A model generated the notes under the pieces. It was not told the DNA's origin. It ran no database searches and was given only the letters and a program-made list of their open reading frames with translations. This document shows, piece by piece, positions 1-9,400 of a DNA stretch of 64,000 bases. Origin of the DNA: Pseudomonas sp. GM80 (lineage in GTDB: Bacteria; Pseudomonadota; Gammaproteobacteria; Pseudomonadales; Pseudomonadaceae); assembly GCF_000282515.1 (NCBI RefSeq), contig NZ_AKJD01000108.1, forward strand, positions 1-64,000, read 5' to 3'. Every line of letters begins with the position of its first letter. The stretch's first letter is position 1. Position numbers and translations under genes: made by a program.

Positions 1-4
1 CCGC

Positions 5-60
5 AGGCTGCGATCTTTTGATGTTGTTTTTTTAAGATCAAGATCAAAAGATCGCAGCCT
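5..60. repeat. REP doublet (REPIN-like), family B
   Basis: An 18-bp perfect inverted repeat (arms at 5-22 and 43-60, core GCGATCTTTTGAT) is followed by CAGCTCCTACAG. The same arms recur at 22103-22197 and 30257-30348, so this is a dispersed intergenic palindrome of the kind common in fluorescent pseudomonads. It may be cut by the window edge on its left side. Confidence 0.85.
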
Positions 61-145
61 TCGGCAGCTCCTACAGGTGGTCGTGGGTTTAAGCCGCTCA
101 ATCCAGTAAACTGCGGCACGTTTTTCTCTAAGTAGTGTTTTCCCC

Positions 146-1105
146 ATGCAAATTGCTCTGGCGCCCATGGAGGGGTTGGTCGACGACATCCTCCGCGACG
201 TGCTGACCCGCGTTGGCGGCATCGATTGGTGCGTGACTGAATTCATTCGGGTCAACGATCAGTTGCTCACCCCGGCTTACTTCCACAAGTTCGGCCCCGA
301 GCTGCTCAACGGTGCCCGCACGGCGTCCGGCGTGCCATTGCGTGTGCAATTGCTCGGTTCCGACCCGGTGTGCCTGGCGGAAAACGCTGCACTGGCCTGC
401 GAACTCGGTTCCGAAGTGATCGACCTCAACTTCGGCTGCCCGGCCAAGACCGTGAACAAATCCCGTGGCGGCGCGGTACTGCTGAAAGAGCCGGAGTTGC
501 TCAACCAGATCGTCGAGCACGTGCGCCGCGCGGTGCCTGCGCACATTCCAGTCACCGCGAAAATGCGCCTGGGCTTCGACAGCCCGGACGGCTCGCTGGT
601 CTGCGCCACGGCGTTGGCCGAAGGCGGCGCCGAACACATCGTGGTGCACGCACGAACCAAAATGGACGGCTACAAACCGCCGGCGCACTGGGAGTGGATC
701 CCGCGCGTGCAGGACGTGGTCAAGGTGCCGGTGTTCGCCAACGGCGATATCTGGAGCGTTGAAGACTGGCGTCGTTGCCGCGAAATCAGTGGCGTGGAAG
801 ACATCATGCTCGGCCGCGGTCTGGTGTCGCGCCCGGATCTGGCCAGGCAGATCGCCGCCGCGCGTGCAGGCGAAGAAGTGGTCGAGATGACCTGGGCCGA
901 GCTGATGCCGCTGATCCAGGATTTCTGGCTGCAAGCCAAGGCGCAGATGACCGCGCGTCAATCGCCGGGCCGTTTGAAGCAATGGCTGGCGATGCTGACC
1001 CGCAATTACCCGCAAGCCACCGAACTGTTCACCGTGCTGCGTCGCGAGACCGAGCCTGATCATGTCTCGCGCTTGCTCGGTTTGCCCGTCGCCGAAGCCG
1101 CCTGA
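146..1105 (+). CDS. dusC: tRNA-dihydrouridine(16) synthase DusC
   Basis: A flavin enzyme that reduces uridine to dihydrouridine in the D-loop of tRNAs (U16 for the DusC subfamily). The 319-residue length is usual for DusC. The N-terminal LAPMEG motif starts the FMN-binding TIM barrel, and the NFGCPAKTVNKSRGG motif holds the expected catalytic cysteine at residue 98, the same number as in E. coli DusC. The start at the first ATG puts the conserved QIALAPMEG segment at the extreme N-terminus, as in homologues. A strong terminator follows directly, so the gene looks monocistronic. Confidence 0.95.
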   Translation: MQIALAPMEGLVDDILRDVLTRVGGIDWCVTEFIRVNDQLLTPAYFHKFGPELLNGARTASGVPLRVQLLGSDPVCLAENAALACELGSEVIDLNFGCPAKTVNKSRGGAVLLKEPELLNQIVEHVRRAVPAHIPVTAKMRLGFDSPDGSLVCATALAEGGAEHIVVHARTKMDGYKPPAHWEWIPRVQDVVKVPVFANGDIWSVEDWRRCREISGVEDIMLGRGLVSRPDLARQIAAARAGEEVVEMTWAELMPLIQDFWLQAKAQMTARQSPGRLKQWLAMLTRNYPQATELFTVLRRETEPDHVSRLLGLPVAEAA

Positions 1106-1121
1106 CTCCGCTCGAAAAAAT

Positions 1122-1145
1122 GCCCCGATACGTCGGGGCTTTTTT
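1122..1145 (+). terminator. Rho-independent terminator of dusC
   Basis: GCCCCGA (1122-1128) pairs with TCGGGGC (1133-1139) across a 4-nt loop and is followed by six T residues, 16 bases after the dusC stop codon. Confidence 0.9.
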
Positions 1146-1165
1146 ATGGGCGCTGCACACCGGCT

Positions 1166-1194
1166 TTGCCGCACGGCAGCGCTTTCTCTACAAT
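1166..1194 (+). promoter_or_regulatory. Predicted sigma-70 promoter for the DUF1266/J-domain genes
   Basis: TTGCCG at 1166-1171 and TACAAT at 1189-1194 are separated by 17 bp, between the dusC terminator and the start at 1251. Inferred from the sequence match only. Confidence 0.55.
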
Positions 1195-1250
1195 CCGCCG
1201 CAGTTTTGCCGACCTCCCATTTCTCACTCGGTCGGCGTGGAGCATTTTTC

Positions 1251-1946
1251 ATGGACGAGATTCAGCAGCGCTGGCTGTGGGCCCTGTCGGCGCCGATGGC
1301 GGCGCTCAATCCTGGCGCCGGGTATGACGACCCTGCTTTCTGCGACGACGCGTACATCAATCTGGAGCACAGCTGGGGCATTGATACCCGCCAGGAGCTG
1401 TTCGGCATGCTCAGGGGGATGACCGACGACGGCCACGCCAAACACCTCAGTGACGGTTATCTGGCCTGGCAGCGTTGCCTGCCGAGTGAATGGCCGACGC
1501 TGCTCGAGCGTCTCGCCCCGCGTGAACGCATCCTGCATGAGTTTGCCAGCCGCACCTTCGATAGCTGCGGGGCCGGTGGGATTCTGTCGTGGGATTACGG
1601 GCGCATGGGCTTCCTCTTGCGCTGCGGTGTGCGCAACAAGTGGATCGATCTGGTCGAGAGTCAATGGCTGCATTCGCGCCTGGCCGTCAGGGCGCAGTTT
1701 CACTACGACAGCTGGATGGCGTACTACCACGGCTTCCTTATCGGCCGGGCGTTCTGGTGCTGCCAGAACAAAAGTGATGATGCGCTGGCGTTCGAGCTGG
1801 ATCGACAAGGGCAGACTGCGCATAACCTGCTGATCACCCGGGGTCTTGAGCAGAACATCCCGCAGTTTCTGCCTGACTTGCCTTGGCATATGGACATCGA
1901 CCCGCCGCCGCGTCCGGCATCGCTCAAGGAGTTCGACTGGTCATGA
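1251..1946 (+). CDS. DUF1266 domain protein (YbeR/YbeU-like)
   Basis: A 231-residue protein of the DUF1266 family; its biochemical role is not known. Recognisable features are the N-terminal QQRWLWALSAP segment and the RMGFLLRCGVRNKWID region typical of the family. The ATG at 1251 is preferred over upstream starts, which would read back through the dusC terminator and the predicted promoter. Its stop overlaps the next start as ATGA, so translation of the two is probably coupled. In E. coli, DUF1266 genes (ybeR, ybeU) also lie beside J-protein genes and hscC; the shared neighbourhood suggests a role linked to the HscC chaperone system (inference). Confidence 0.8.
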   Translation: MDEIQQRWLWALSAPMAALNPGAGYDDPAFCDDAYINLEHSWGIDTRQELFGMLRGMTDDGHAKHLSDGYLAWQRCLPSEWPTLLERLAPRERILHEFASRTFDSCGAGGILSWDYGRMGFLLRCGVRNKWIDLVESQWLHSRLAVRAQFHYDSWMAYYHGFLIGRAFWCCQNKSDDALAFELDRQGQTAHNLLITRGLEQNIPQFLPDLPWHMDIDPPPRPASLKEFDWS

Positions 1947-4657
1947 GTTGCTGGATCCAACTGGGCATCGAGCCCACTGCCGACGAAACCCTGATCCGTG
2001 ATGCCTACCGCGCACGCTTGCCGGCGCATCACCCGGAGACCGACCCCGAAGGCTTTCAGGCGTTACGCATGGCGTACGAAAAAGCCCTGCGTCTGGCTCG
2101 TGAAGACGACCTGGAAGAGGACGACGAGGAAGAGGATTACGCCGAGTTCGAGGCGCCAGACGCGCCGGTCGCCGAGACTCCCCAAGCCTTCGTGGATTTC
2201 TGTGAACTGCTCGACGATCCTGCACGGCGCTTCAATATTGCCGCCTGGCAGGCGTTTATCCGCACGCTGGATCAATTGCCCCTCGATGACCTCGACGATC
2301 TCAGTTGGGGTTTCTACCACCGCATGACCGATGCCGGTTTGCTGTCGCATCAATGCGCGAACCTGCTGGCCGAGCGCATGGCCTGGGATCAACAGTTGCT
2401 TGATCTTGGCTACGATCAGGCGGAGCGGGTCGATGCGTTTCTGCGGCGGATAAAAACCCCGGACCCGTTCGATGTGGCGTTGATGAGCCATTGGCCGGAG
2501 CCCGCGCAGGTTGAAGCGTTGTGGTACGCCCGCAGCCTGGAGGTCACCTTCACCCAGCGTCCGCTAAACGAATTCCGCCATTTCGCCCTTCGACACACCT
2601 GCTTGCCGTTGCCGAACGATGAGGCATACATCAAACGTCTGCTCGCGCAGTTCACTCAGGCGGGCATCGGCGGGGAAGGGCTGCTGCAGTCCTGCATCGA
2701 ACAACAGCGTCAGCACCCTGACGACCTCGACTGGCTGTACATGCTGGCCAGCCAGTACAGTTTGCAGGGGCTGGATGATCAGGCGTGGCCGTGCTGGATC
2801 CGCTTGTGGCAGGAACACCGTCATCCGAAAGCCGAAGGCCATTTGTTGGCGCTATGTGCCGAGCGTTCGCCGGACCTGCTGCCGTTGCTGATTCAAGCCT
2901 TCGATTGTGCCCGGCCTTTCAGTGCCTGGCCGCTTGATCTGGACGACGCCAGTCAGGCGTATGGCAGCCCGACTCAGCAACCACAGACCTTGTTGCGCTG
3001 GCTGGACGTCGGTCCTCTGCAACTACAGGGGCTGGCCGGGGCTTTTGTCGATTGGCGCCTGCACGATGACGAATTGCCGCTGGTGGCGCTGTTGCTCGGC
3101 GAGCATGCCGACCAGCGCCTGCAACGACTTTACCGGCATGCCTGGGCGTTGCACCGCGGTGACGTGCTGTTGTTGCAACAAGTGCTCGATGAGGCGTTGC
3201 CGCCGGACGCGCTTGAAGCGCTGGTGCTGAGCGGTTTCCAGTATCAGGCTGAGCAACATCTGCGCTGGCTGAAAAATTCGCCGATCGCGCGGGCGATGAC
3301 CGCCTACACCGATCAAAACGCAGAATCGCCACAACTGCCTGTGGCGCAGACCAGCGATCAGTCGCACAGCCTGTGCCGAGGCTGGTTGCGCCGGTTGCGT
3401 CCCTACAGTCACGCCGCGCTCGCGCGCATTGACCAAGACTTCAAACTCAACGGCTCATACGCCGGCACTGACCTGTCGGAACTGACGCAGTTGCTGCAAC
3501 TGGCTCAACTCGATGTGCTGTTGCCCGCACCGGAGGCGGGCGAAGGGCTGTGGCAATGGCACGCGCAAACGCTGTTTTTGCTGATGTTGCTGGGGCAGAC
3601 GGAGCGTTGGTTGCCATTGATCGACGCGCGGATGCTGGAGTCGCTGGCATTCAACCCGGCCCATCCGCTCAGCCGCTTGCAGCCGTTGTTGCAGCGATTG
3701 CTGCGTGAACAGGGTCATTGCAGCGGCTTGCTCGGCCTGCTGCAAACCGAAGAGCCGGTGCAGGCGCTGCTGGCCCAGCAGATGTGCGGGGTTCAGGAGG
3801 CGCTGGACAGCCTGCGCTTGCTCAGCAACGACCGGTTGTTCCTGTGCATGCGCCGTGATCTGCGTGCTTTTGGCGACGACCTGCTCGGGCGGATGCTGCT
3901 GACGGGCGTGCTGTATCACACGTCATTGTTTGATGCCAAACAGCGGCGCTTTTTGCTCGACAGGATTACCGAAGTCGTCAACCCGCAGGAGTGGTTCGAC
4001 GGTTTCCGGCACAGCTTGATCAAGGGCGAACCAGTGCGTCCGCCGCGTCAGGCGCTCGAAGACGAGGGCATCAACGACTGCGACGATTTTTACCTGGCGC
4101 TTGATGTGCTCAAGGATCTGGTCAGGTACGGCGACGCGGGCGTGCCACGGCAGAAGCACCTGATACGCCTGCAGCGGGCCAAGGACAATCAGCAGAACGG
4201 CCTGGGTGTGCGGTTTGCTTGCAGTGCGCTGCTGTCGTGGTCGGAGCGATTGATGATGGCCAAGGCCGAGGCGCGGCCGACATCGGCCATGGCGTTCTGG
4301 CGCCTGGGTTCGCGGCTGAGTCGCGAGGCCTTTGTCGGGCAAGTGCTTGGCCTGGTGCTGCTGACCCCACTGGTCGCCGTGCTCAGTGGATCAACGCCGC
4401 CCGCCTTGGTGGTGCTGGTGCTCGGGGTGTTGATCCTGCTCGGCGCCATGCTGCGGCGCCTGCATGACATGGGCCGGGGTGTCGCGACCTTTCTGGTGCT
4501 GGCCGGGTTGACGCCAGCCTTGCCGTTTCTGCCGCTGGTGCTGTTCGGTTTTCCCGGGGAAAAACTGCCCAACCGCTACGGCATGCCCCCGGAAAGCTTT
4601 CGTGAAGACCCGTTGGCCGCCGGCTTGCAGGCGGCGCTGCGGCGACTCATCGGCTAG
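1943..4657 (+). CDS. J-domain protein with C-terminal DUF805 membrane domain (DjlB/DjlC-like)
   Basis: A large 904-residue protein that I read as a co-chaperone for the neighbouring HscC. Residues 1-50 look like a short J-domain, but the usual HPD tripeptide is HPE (residues 30-32). A strongly acidic stretch follows at about 54-65. The long middle is rich in leucine, glutamine and tryptophan and looks like helical repeats. Residues of about 795-890 carry hydrophobic segments with RLSREAF, RRLHDMG and NRYG signatures of a DUF805 membrane domain. The start overlaps the upstream stop (ATGA). The stop overlaps that of convergent hscC. The usual family members are about half this length, so the size is unusual. 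Confidence 0.8.
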   Translation: MSCWIQLGIEPTADETLIRDAYRARLPAHHPETDPEGFQALRMAYEKALRLAREDDLEEDDEEEDYAEFEAPDAPVAETPQAFVDFCELLDDPARRFNIAAWQAFIRTLDQLPLDDLDDLSWGFYHRMTDAGLLSHQCANLLAERMAWDQQLLDLGYDQAERVDAFLRRIKTPDPFDVALMSHWPEPAQVEALWYARSLEVTFTQRPLNEFRHFALRHTCLPLPNDEAYIKRLLAQFTQAGIGGEGLLQSCIEQQRQHPDDLDWLYMLASQYSLQGLDDQAWPCWIRLWQEHRHPKAEGHLLALCAERSPDLLPLLIQAFDCARPFSAWPLDLDDASQAYGSPTQQPQTLLRWLDVGPLQLQGLAGAFVDWRLHDDELPLVALLLGEHADQRLQRLYRHAWALHRGDVLLLQQVLDEALPPDALEALVLSGFQYQAEQHLRWLKNSPIARAMTAYTDQNAESPQLPVAQTSDQSHSLCRGWLRRLRPYSHAALARIDQDFKLNGSYAGTDLSELTQLLQLAQLDVLLPAPEAGEGLWQWHAQTLFLLMLLGQTERWLPLIDARMLESLAFNPAHPLSRLQPLLQRLLREQGHCSGLLGLLQTEEPVQALLAQQMCGVQEALDSLRLLSNDRLFLCMRRDLRAFGDDLLGRMLLTGVLYHTSLFDAKQRRFLLDRITEVVNPQEWFDGFRHSLIKGEPVRPPRQALEDEGINDCDDFYLALDVLKDLVRYGDAGVPRQKHLIRLQRAKDNQQNGLGVRFACSALLSWSERLMMAKAEARPTSAMAFWRLGSRLSREAFVGQVLGLVLLTPLVAVLSGSTPPALVVLVLGVLILLGAMLRRLHDMGRGVATFLVLAGLTPALPFLPLVLFGFPGEKLPNRYGMPPESFREDPLAAGLQAALRRLIG

Positions 4658-6345
4658 AAGCGCAGTTCATCCAGGGCGCTGTTGAGTTGTGAGCGCTGGC
4701 TGGCAATCTCCGCCGGTTGTTGGTCGCCGAGCACGGCCGTGAAGCTGTGCAGCCATTCGGCAATGCGCTCGCGCTCGGTGCCCAGGCTCTGCATCCAGGC
4801 GCGTTCCAAGCGTGCCAGCAGCGTGCGGTTGGGCAAGGTATCACGCGGGTGAACCTTGAGCGCGGCGAGCCGGTCGTGGCTGTTTTGCCGAGCCTCGTCA
4901 TCCAGCCCGGTCGGGCTGCGGTCGATGCTGTGGCTGTGGCGCTTGCCGGTCTCCAGCAGCGTGACGTCGACCTCAAGCAGGCCATTGATGTCGTAACTGA
5001 AGCGCACGTCGAGTTCCTGGCGGTGTTCGGTAGGCGTCAGCGTGACATCGAAACCGTCGATGAAAATGTTGTCGCGCACCCATGGGCGCTCACCCTGATA
5101 CACCGAGATACGGATCTGTTCCTGCTTGGGATAGGTGGTGCAGTAGCGCTCCACCCGTGACGTCGGGATGATCGTGTTGCGCTCGATAATGGGCGAAAAT
5201 GCGCCTTCGACGCCTCTGCCGCGCATCGTCTCGATACCCAGCGTATAAGGGCAGACATCGGTGAGGATCAGCTCTTCTACCGCACCGTCGCGGGCCTTGC
5301 AGGCCGCTTGTGTCGCGGCGCCAAGGGCGACAATCGTGTCCGGGTCGAGGTGACGATACGGCAGGCGCCCGAACAGCGTGGCGACCATTTGCTGCACCGC
5401 GAGCATGCGCGTGGCACCGCCGACCAGCACCAGGCTGTCGAGGTCGCGGGGTTTCAGTCGGGCATCGCGCAGGGCCTGTTCGATCGGTGCGCGCAAGCGT
5501 GACAGCAGCGGCTCCCAGATTTTCAGCGCGGCCGCTTCGTCCAGCGACCACTCGTAGACATTGTCGGCGTGGCGCCAGCTCAAATGCTGGACGCCTTCAC
5601 CGAGATTGCACTTGAGTTGCTCCAGCGCATCGCCGAGGCTGGCCAGGCTATGCGCGTCGATCATTGACGGCGTCAGTTGCCAGGTCTTGAGGCAGTCTTC
5701 GAGCAGCGCGGCGGTAAAGTCTTCGCCGCCGAGAAAGTTGTCGCCGGTCGACGCATGCACCTCGATCAGCGGCAGCGCGTATTCCAGCACCGTGACGTCG
5801 AAGGTGCCGCCGCCCAGGTCGAAAATCAGCGTGCGCTCGAATTTCTGCTCGTGCAGCCCGTAAGCCATGGCCGCTGCTGTCGGTTCATTGATCAACCGTG
5901 TGACCGCCAGCCCCGCCAACTCGGCGGCGAACAGGGTGCGCTTGCGTTGTTCGTCGCTGAAATAGGCCGGCACTGAAATCACCGCCTCAGTGACCGGATG
6001 GCCAAGAAACGCTTCGGCGTCCTGCTTCAGTGAGCCCAATACCAGCGCCGACAACTCTTCCGGGCTGAACGCGCGAGCGCCGAGCTCGACCCGTTTGTCG
6101 CTGCCCATGAAACGCTTGAACGCCGCAGCGGTGCGATCCGGGTGGGTGGTCAGGCGGGCGCGGGCGGCTTTGCCGACCAGGATCGTGTCGTCTTCATCGA
6201 GGCTGACCACCGAGGGGGTCAACACGTCGCCGAGAGCGTTGCGGATCAATTCGGCGCGACCGTCGCGCCAGACGGCGATCAGGCTGTTGGTGGTGCCAAG
6301 GTCGATGCCCAGCAGGGCTGGGCGGGGGAGGGTTGCATCCTGCAT
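4654..6345 (-). CDS. hscC: Hsp70-family chaperone HscC
   Basis: A 563-residue cytoplasmic DnaK paralogue, close to the 556 residues of E. coli HscC and shorter than DnaK. It has the Hsp70 nucleotide-binding motifs: GIDLGTTNS at 13-21, a conserved INEPTAAAMAYGL segment near 152-164, DLGGGTFD at 176-183 and VLVGGATRM at 306-314. The substrate-binding part is present, but the helical lid is short. HscC works with dedicated J-proteins rather than DnaJ in E. coli, and the convergent J-domain gene is the likely partner here. The two genes overlap tail to tail by their stop codons (4654-4657). Confidence 0.92.
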   Translation of the reverse strand: MQDATLPRPALLGIDLGTTNSLIAVWRDGRAELIRNALGDVLTPSVVSLDEDDTILVGKAARARLTTHPDRTAAAFKRFMGSDKRVELGARAFSPEELSALVLGSLKQDAEAFLGHPVTEAVISVPAYFSDEQRKRTLFAAELAGLAVTRLINEPTAAAMAYGLHEQKFERTLIFDLGGGTFDVTVLEYALPLIEVHASTGDNFLGGEDFTAALLEDCLKTWQLTPSMIDAHSLASLGDALEQLKCNLGEGVQHLSWRHADNVYEWSLDEAAALKIWEPLLSRLRAPIEQALRDARLKPRDLDSLVLVGGATRMLAVQQMVATLFGRLPYRHLDPDTIVALGAATQAACKARDGAVEELILTDVCPYTLGIETMRGRGVEGAFSPIIERNTIIPTSRVERYCTTYPKQEQIRISVYQGERPWVRDNIFIDGFDVTLTPTEHRQELDVRFSYDINGLLEVDVTLLETGKRHSHSIDRSPTGLDDEARQNSHDRLAALKVHPRDTLPNRTLLARLERAWMQSLGTERERIAEWLHSFTAVLGDQQPAEIASQRSQLNSALDELRF

Positions 6346-6439
6346 GAAAGATCCCGAAACGGCGCAAAAAAAGCGACCCTACAGGTTGGCGCAAACGCTG
6401 GCAATTGCCGCTCTGTTGCAAGCTTCGCAGCGGCGAGTG

Positions 6440-9400
6440 TCAGGGCAGCAGCTTTTTCAAACCCTCCAGTGGCAGTGGCCGGCTGTGCAGATAGCCTTGG
6501 TACAAGTAGCAGCCTAAACCTTGCAGGAACGCCAATTGCTCGGGGGTTTCCACGCCTTCGGCGATCACCTCCAGCTCCAGGCTGCGGGCCATGGCGACGA
6601 TGGCGCGGATGATTTCGGCGTCATTCGGGTCGGTGGTGGCGTCGCGGATAAACGACTGGTCGATTTTCAATGTGTCGACCGGCAGGCGCTTGAGGTAGGT
6701 CAGCGACGAATAACCGGTGCCGAAATCGTCCATGGCGAAGCTTACGCCGAGCTTTTTCAAGCGGCGCATTTTGCTGATGGTGTCCTCCAGGTTCTGGATG
6801 ACGATGCCTTCGGTGATTTCCAGTTTCAGCAGCGAGCAGGGCAGGCCGTGGCTGCTCATGCTGTGTTCGATGCGTTCGACAAAATCGTTCTGGCGGAACT
6901 GCCGTGGGCTGATGTTCACGCACAGGCTGAAGTTGAGCGGGTCGACCAGTTTCAGCGCGATCAGCTGTTTGAACGCGTCGCAGGCTTCGTCGAGGATCCA
7001 CGTGCCGACTTCGAGAATCAGCCCGCTGTCCTCCAGCACCTTGATGAATTCGGTGGGCGATTGCGCGCCGAGCTCCGGGTGATTCCAGCGCACCAGCGCT
7101 TCGGCGCCGATGATGCGGTTGTCGCGGGCATCGATCTGCGGCTGGAAGTGCACATTGAATTCGCCGCGTGACAGCGCCAGGCGCAGGTCGGTCTCCATGC
7201 GCAGCCGCTCGCTGGCCGCTTTCTGCATGGTGTTGTGGTACATCTGCGTGGTGTTGCGCCCGGAATCCTTGGCCCGGTACAGAGCGATGTCGGCGCGCTT
7301 GAGCAGGTCGGTCGGGGTCGAACCGTGATCGGGAATCAGCGCCACGCCGATGCTCGGCGTCACTTGCAGGCGCTGACCGTCGAGGAACATCGGCTCGGAG
7401 AGCAACTCACGCAGGGTGTCGGCGAGGTTGCGCACTTGCGCGCTGACTTCATTGCGCGAGCCTTCGAGGCCGCTGAGCAGCACGACAAACTCGTCGCCAC
7501 CGAGGCGTGCGACCGTATCTTCCATGCGCACGCTGGCTTCGAGGCGCGCGGTGATGATCTTCAGCACCGTGTCGCCCACCGGATGGCCGAGCGAATCGTT
7601 GATGTGCTTGAAGTGGTCGAGGTCGAGAAACAGCAAGGCGCCGCGCAGGTTATGCCGTTTGAGCAGGGCGATCTGTTGGCTCAGGCGATCCATCAGCAAG
7701 GCGCGATTCGGCAGGTTGGTCAGCGGGTCGTGGTACGCCAGATGACGAATCTGCGCTTCGGCGTTTTTCAGCAGGCTGACGTCCCGCGCGGTCAGCAGCA
7801 GGCACGCGGTTTCATTGAGGGTGATCGGCTCGACTGAGACTTCCACGGTCAGCAATTCGCCGCGCTTGTTGCGCCCGAGCATTTCCTGATGGTGCACGCG
7901 GCCCTTGATCTGCAACTCGGCCAGCAGCGCCGAGCGTTGCTTCTCTTCGGCCCAGATGCCGACCTGATACACGGTTTTGCCCACCACTTCGTCGGCGCGA
8001 TAGCCGGTGAGGCGGCAGAAACCGTCGTTAACCTCCAGATAGCGGCCGGTGTCGCGCTCGGTGATGGTGATTGCGTCAGGGCTGGAGTGGAACGCCTTGG
8101 CGAATTTCTCTTCACTGGCCTTCAGCGCCGCTTCCGAGCGTTGTTGCTGGGTAATGTCGCGCAGGGTGGTGACGATGCACGGCTGGTCACCGACGCTGAT
8201 CTGCCGGCTGGAAATCACGCACGTCAGCGACTGGCCGTCCTTGTGCTGGACGATGATCGCAACATTGCTCAGGCCTTGTTCGCGGATCACTCGCTCGATG
8301 CGTTGCAGGCTTTTCGCCGAGGCGTCCCACAGGCCGATTTCTTCGGCGGTGTGGCCGATCACGTCGGCGGCGCTCCAGCCAAAGGTCTGGCTGAAGCTGG
8401 AGTTGATCTCGATGAACTCGCCGCTGTCCTGACGGGTCACGCAAATCGGGTCGGGACTGACCTGAAACAGCGTGGCGAATTTCTCCTCCGACGCGACCAG
8501 CCGTTGTTCGCGTTCGACCTGATCGGTGATGTCCAGCAGGGTGCCGGCCATGCGCAGCGGCGCACCATTGTCATCGCGATAGAGGCGGGCGCGACTTTCC
8601 AGATAACGCGAGCTGCCGTCCGGCAGTTGCACGCGGTAGGTCAGTTGATAATTGCCCGCCGGGCCTTCGCGCAGGCTGCGATAGGCATCGCGCATGCTGT
8701 CGCGTTCCTCGCCCGGCACACCTTCGAAAAACTCGTCGAACGACTCATGAAAGGGTTTCGGCTCCAGCCCGTGCAGTTGCGCCGCCCGTGCCGAGCCGTA
8801 AAGCATGCCGCTGGGAATGTGCCAGTCCCACGTGCCGAGCTGCGCCGAATCCAGCGCCAGGTCGAGGCGTTCCTGGCTGTCCTTCAAAGCGTGTTCGGCG
8901 GCTTTGCGTTCGGTGGTGTCGAGGAACGTGCTGAGCAGATACGGCTGGCCTTCGAGTTCGACCTTCTGCGCACTGAGGATACCGTCGTGAATCTGCCCGT
9001 TGCTGGCGCGAAACTGCACCTCCATGCTGATCAGTTCGCCCTTGGTGTTGGTCTTTTTGACCAGTTCGGCGCGCTGCTCGGGGTGTACCCACAAGCCCAG
9101 TTCCAGCGTGGTGCGGCCAATGGCGCTCTGCACCGGCCAGCCGAACAGGCTTTCGAAATACTGATTGGCCTCGCTGATCAGGCCGTCTTCCTGACGCGTC
9201 AGCAAGACCATGTTCGGACACAGGTGAAACAGGGTGGCGAAACGTTTCTCCGAGCTGCTCAGCGCCTGTTCGCGTTGACGCTGGTGGGTGATTTCGCGAA
9301 TCACCCCGATCATTCGGGGGCGGCCGTGTTTATCCGGCAGCAGGCTGCCGCTGATTTCCAGCCAGTGCAGGCTGCCGTCGGGCCAGCGGATGCGGTGGTG

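Noticed and set aside
128..1252. Long antisense open frame over dusC
   Set aside because: It mirrors dusC codon structure in a high-GC genome and encodes a His/Arg/Ala-rich protein without a recognisable domain.
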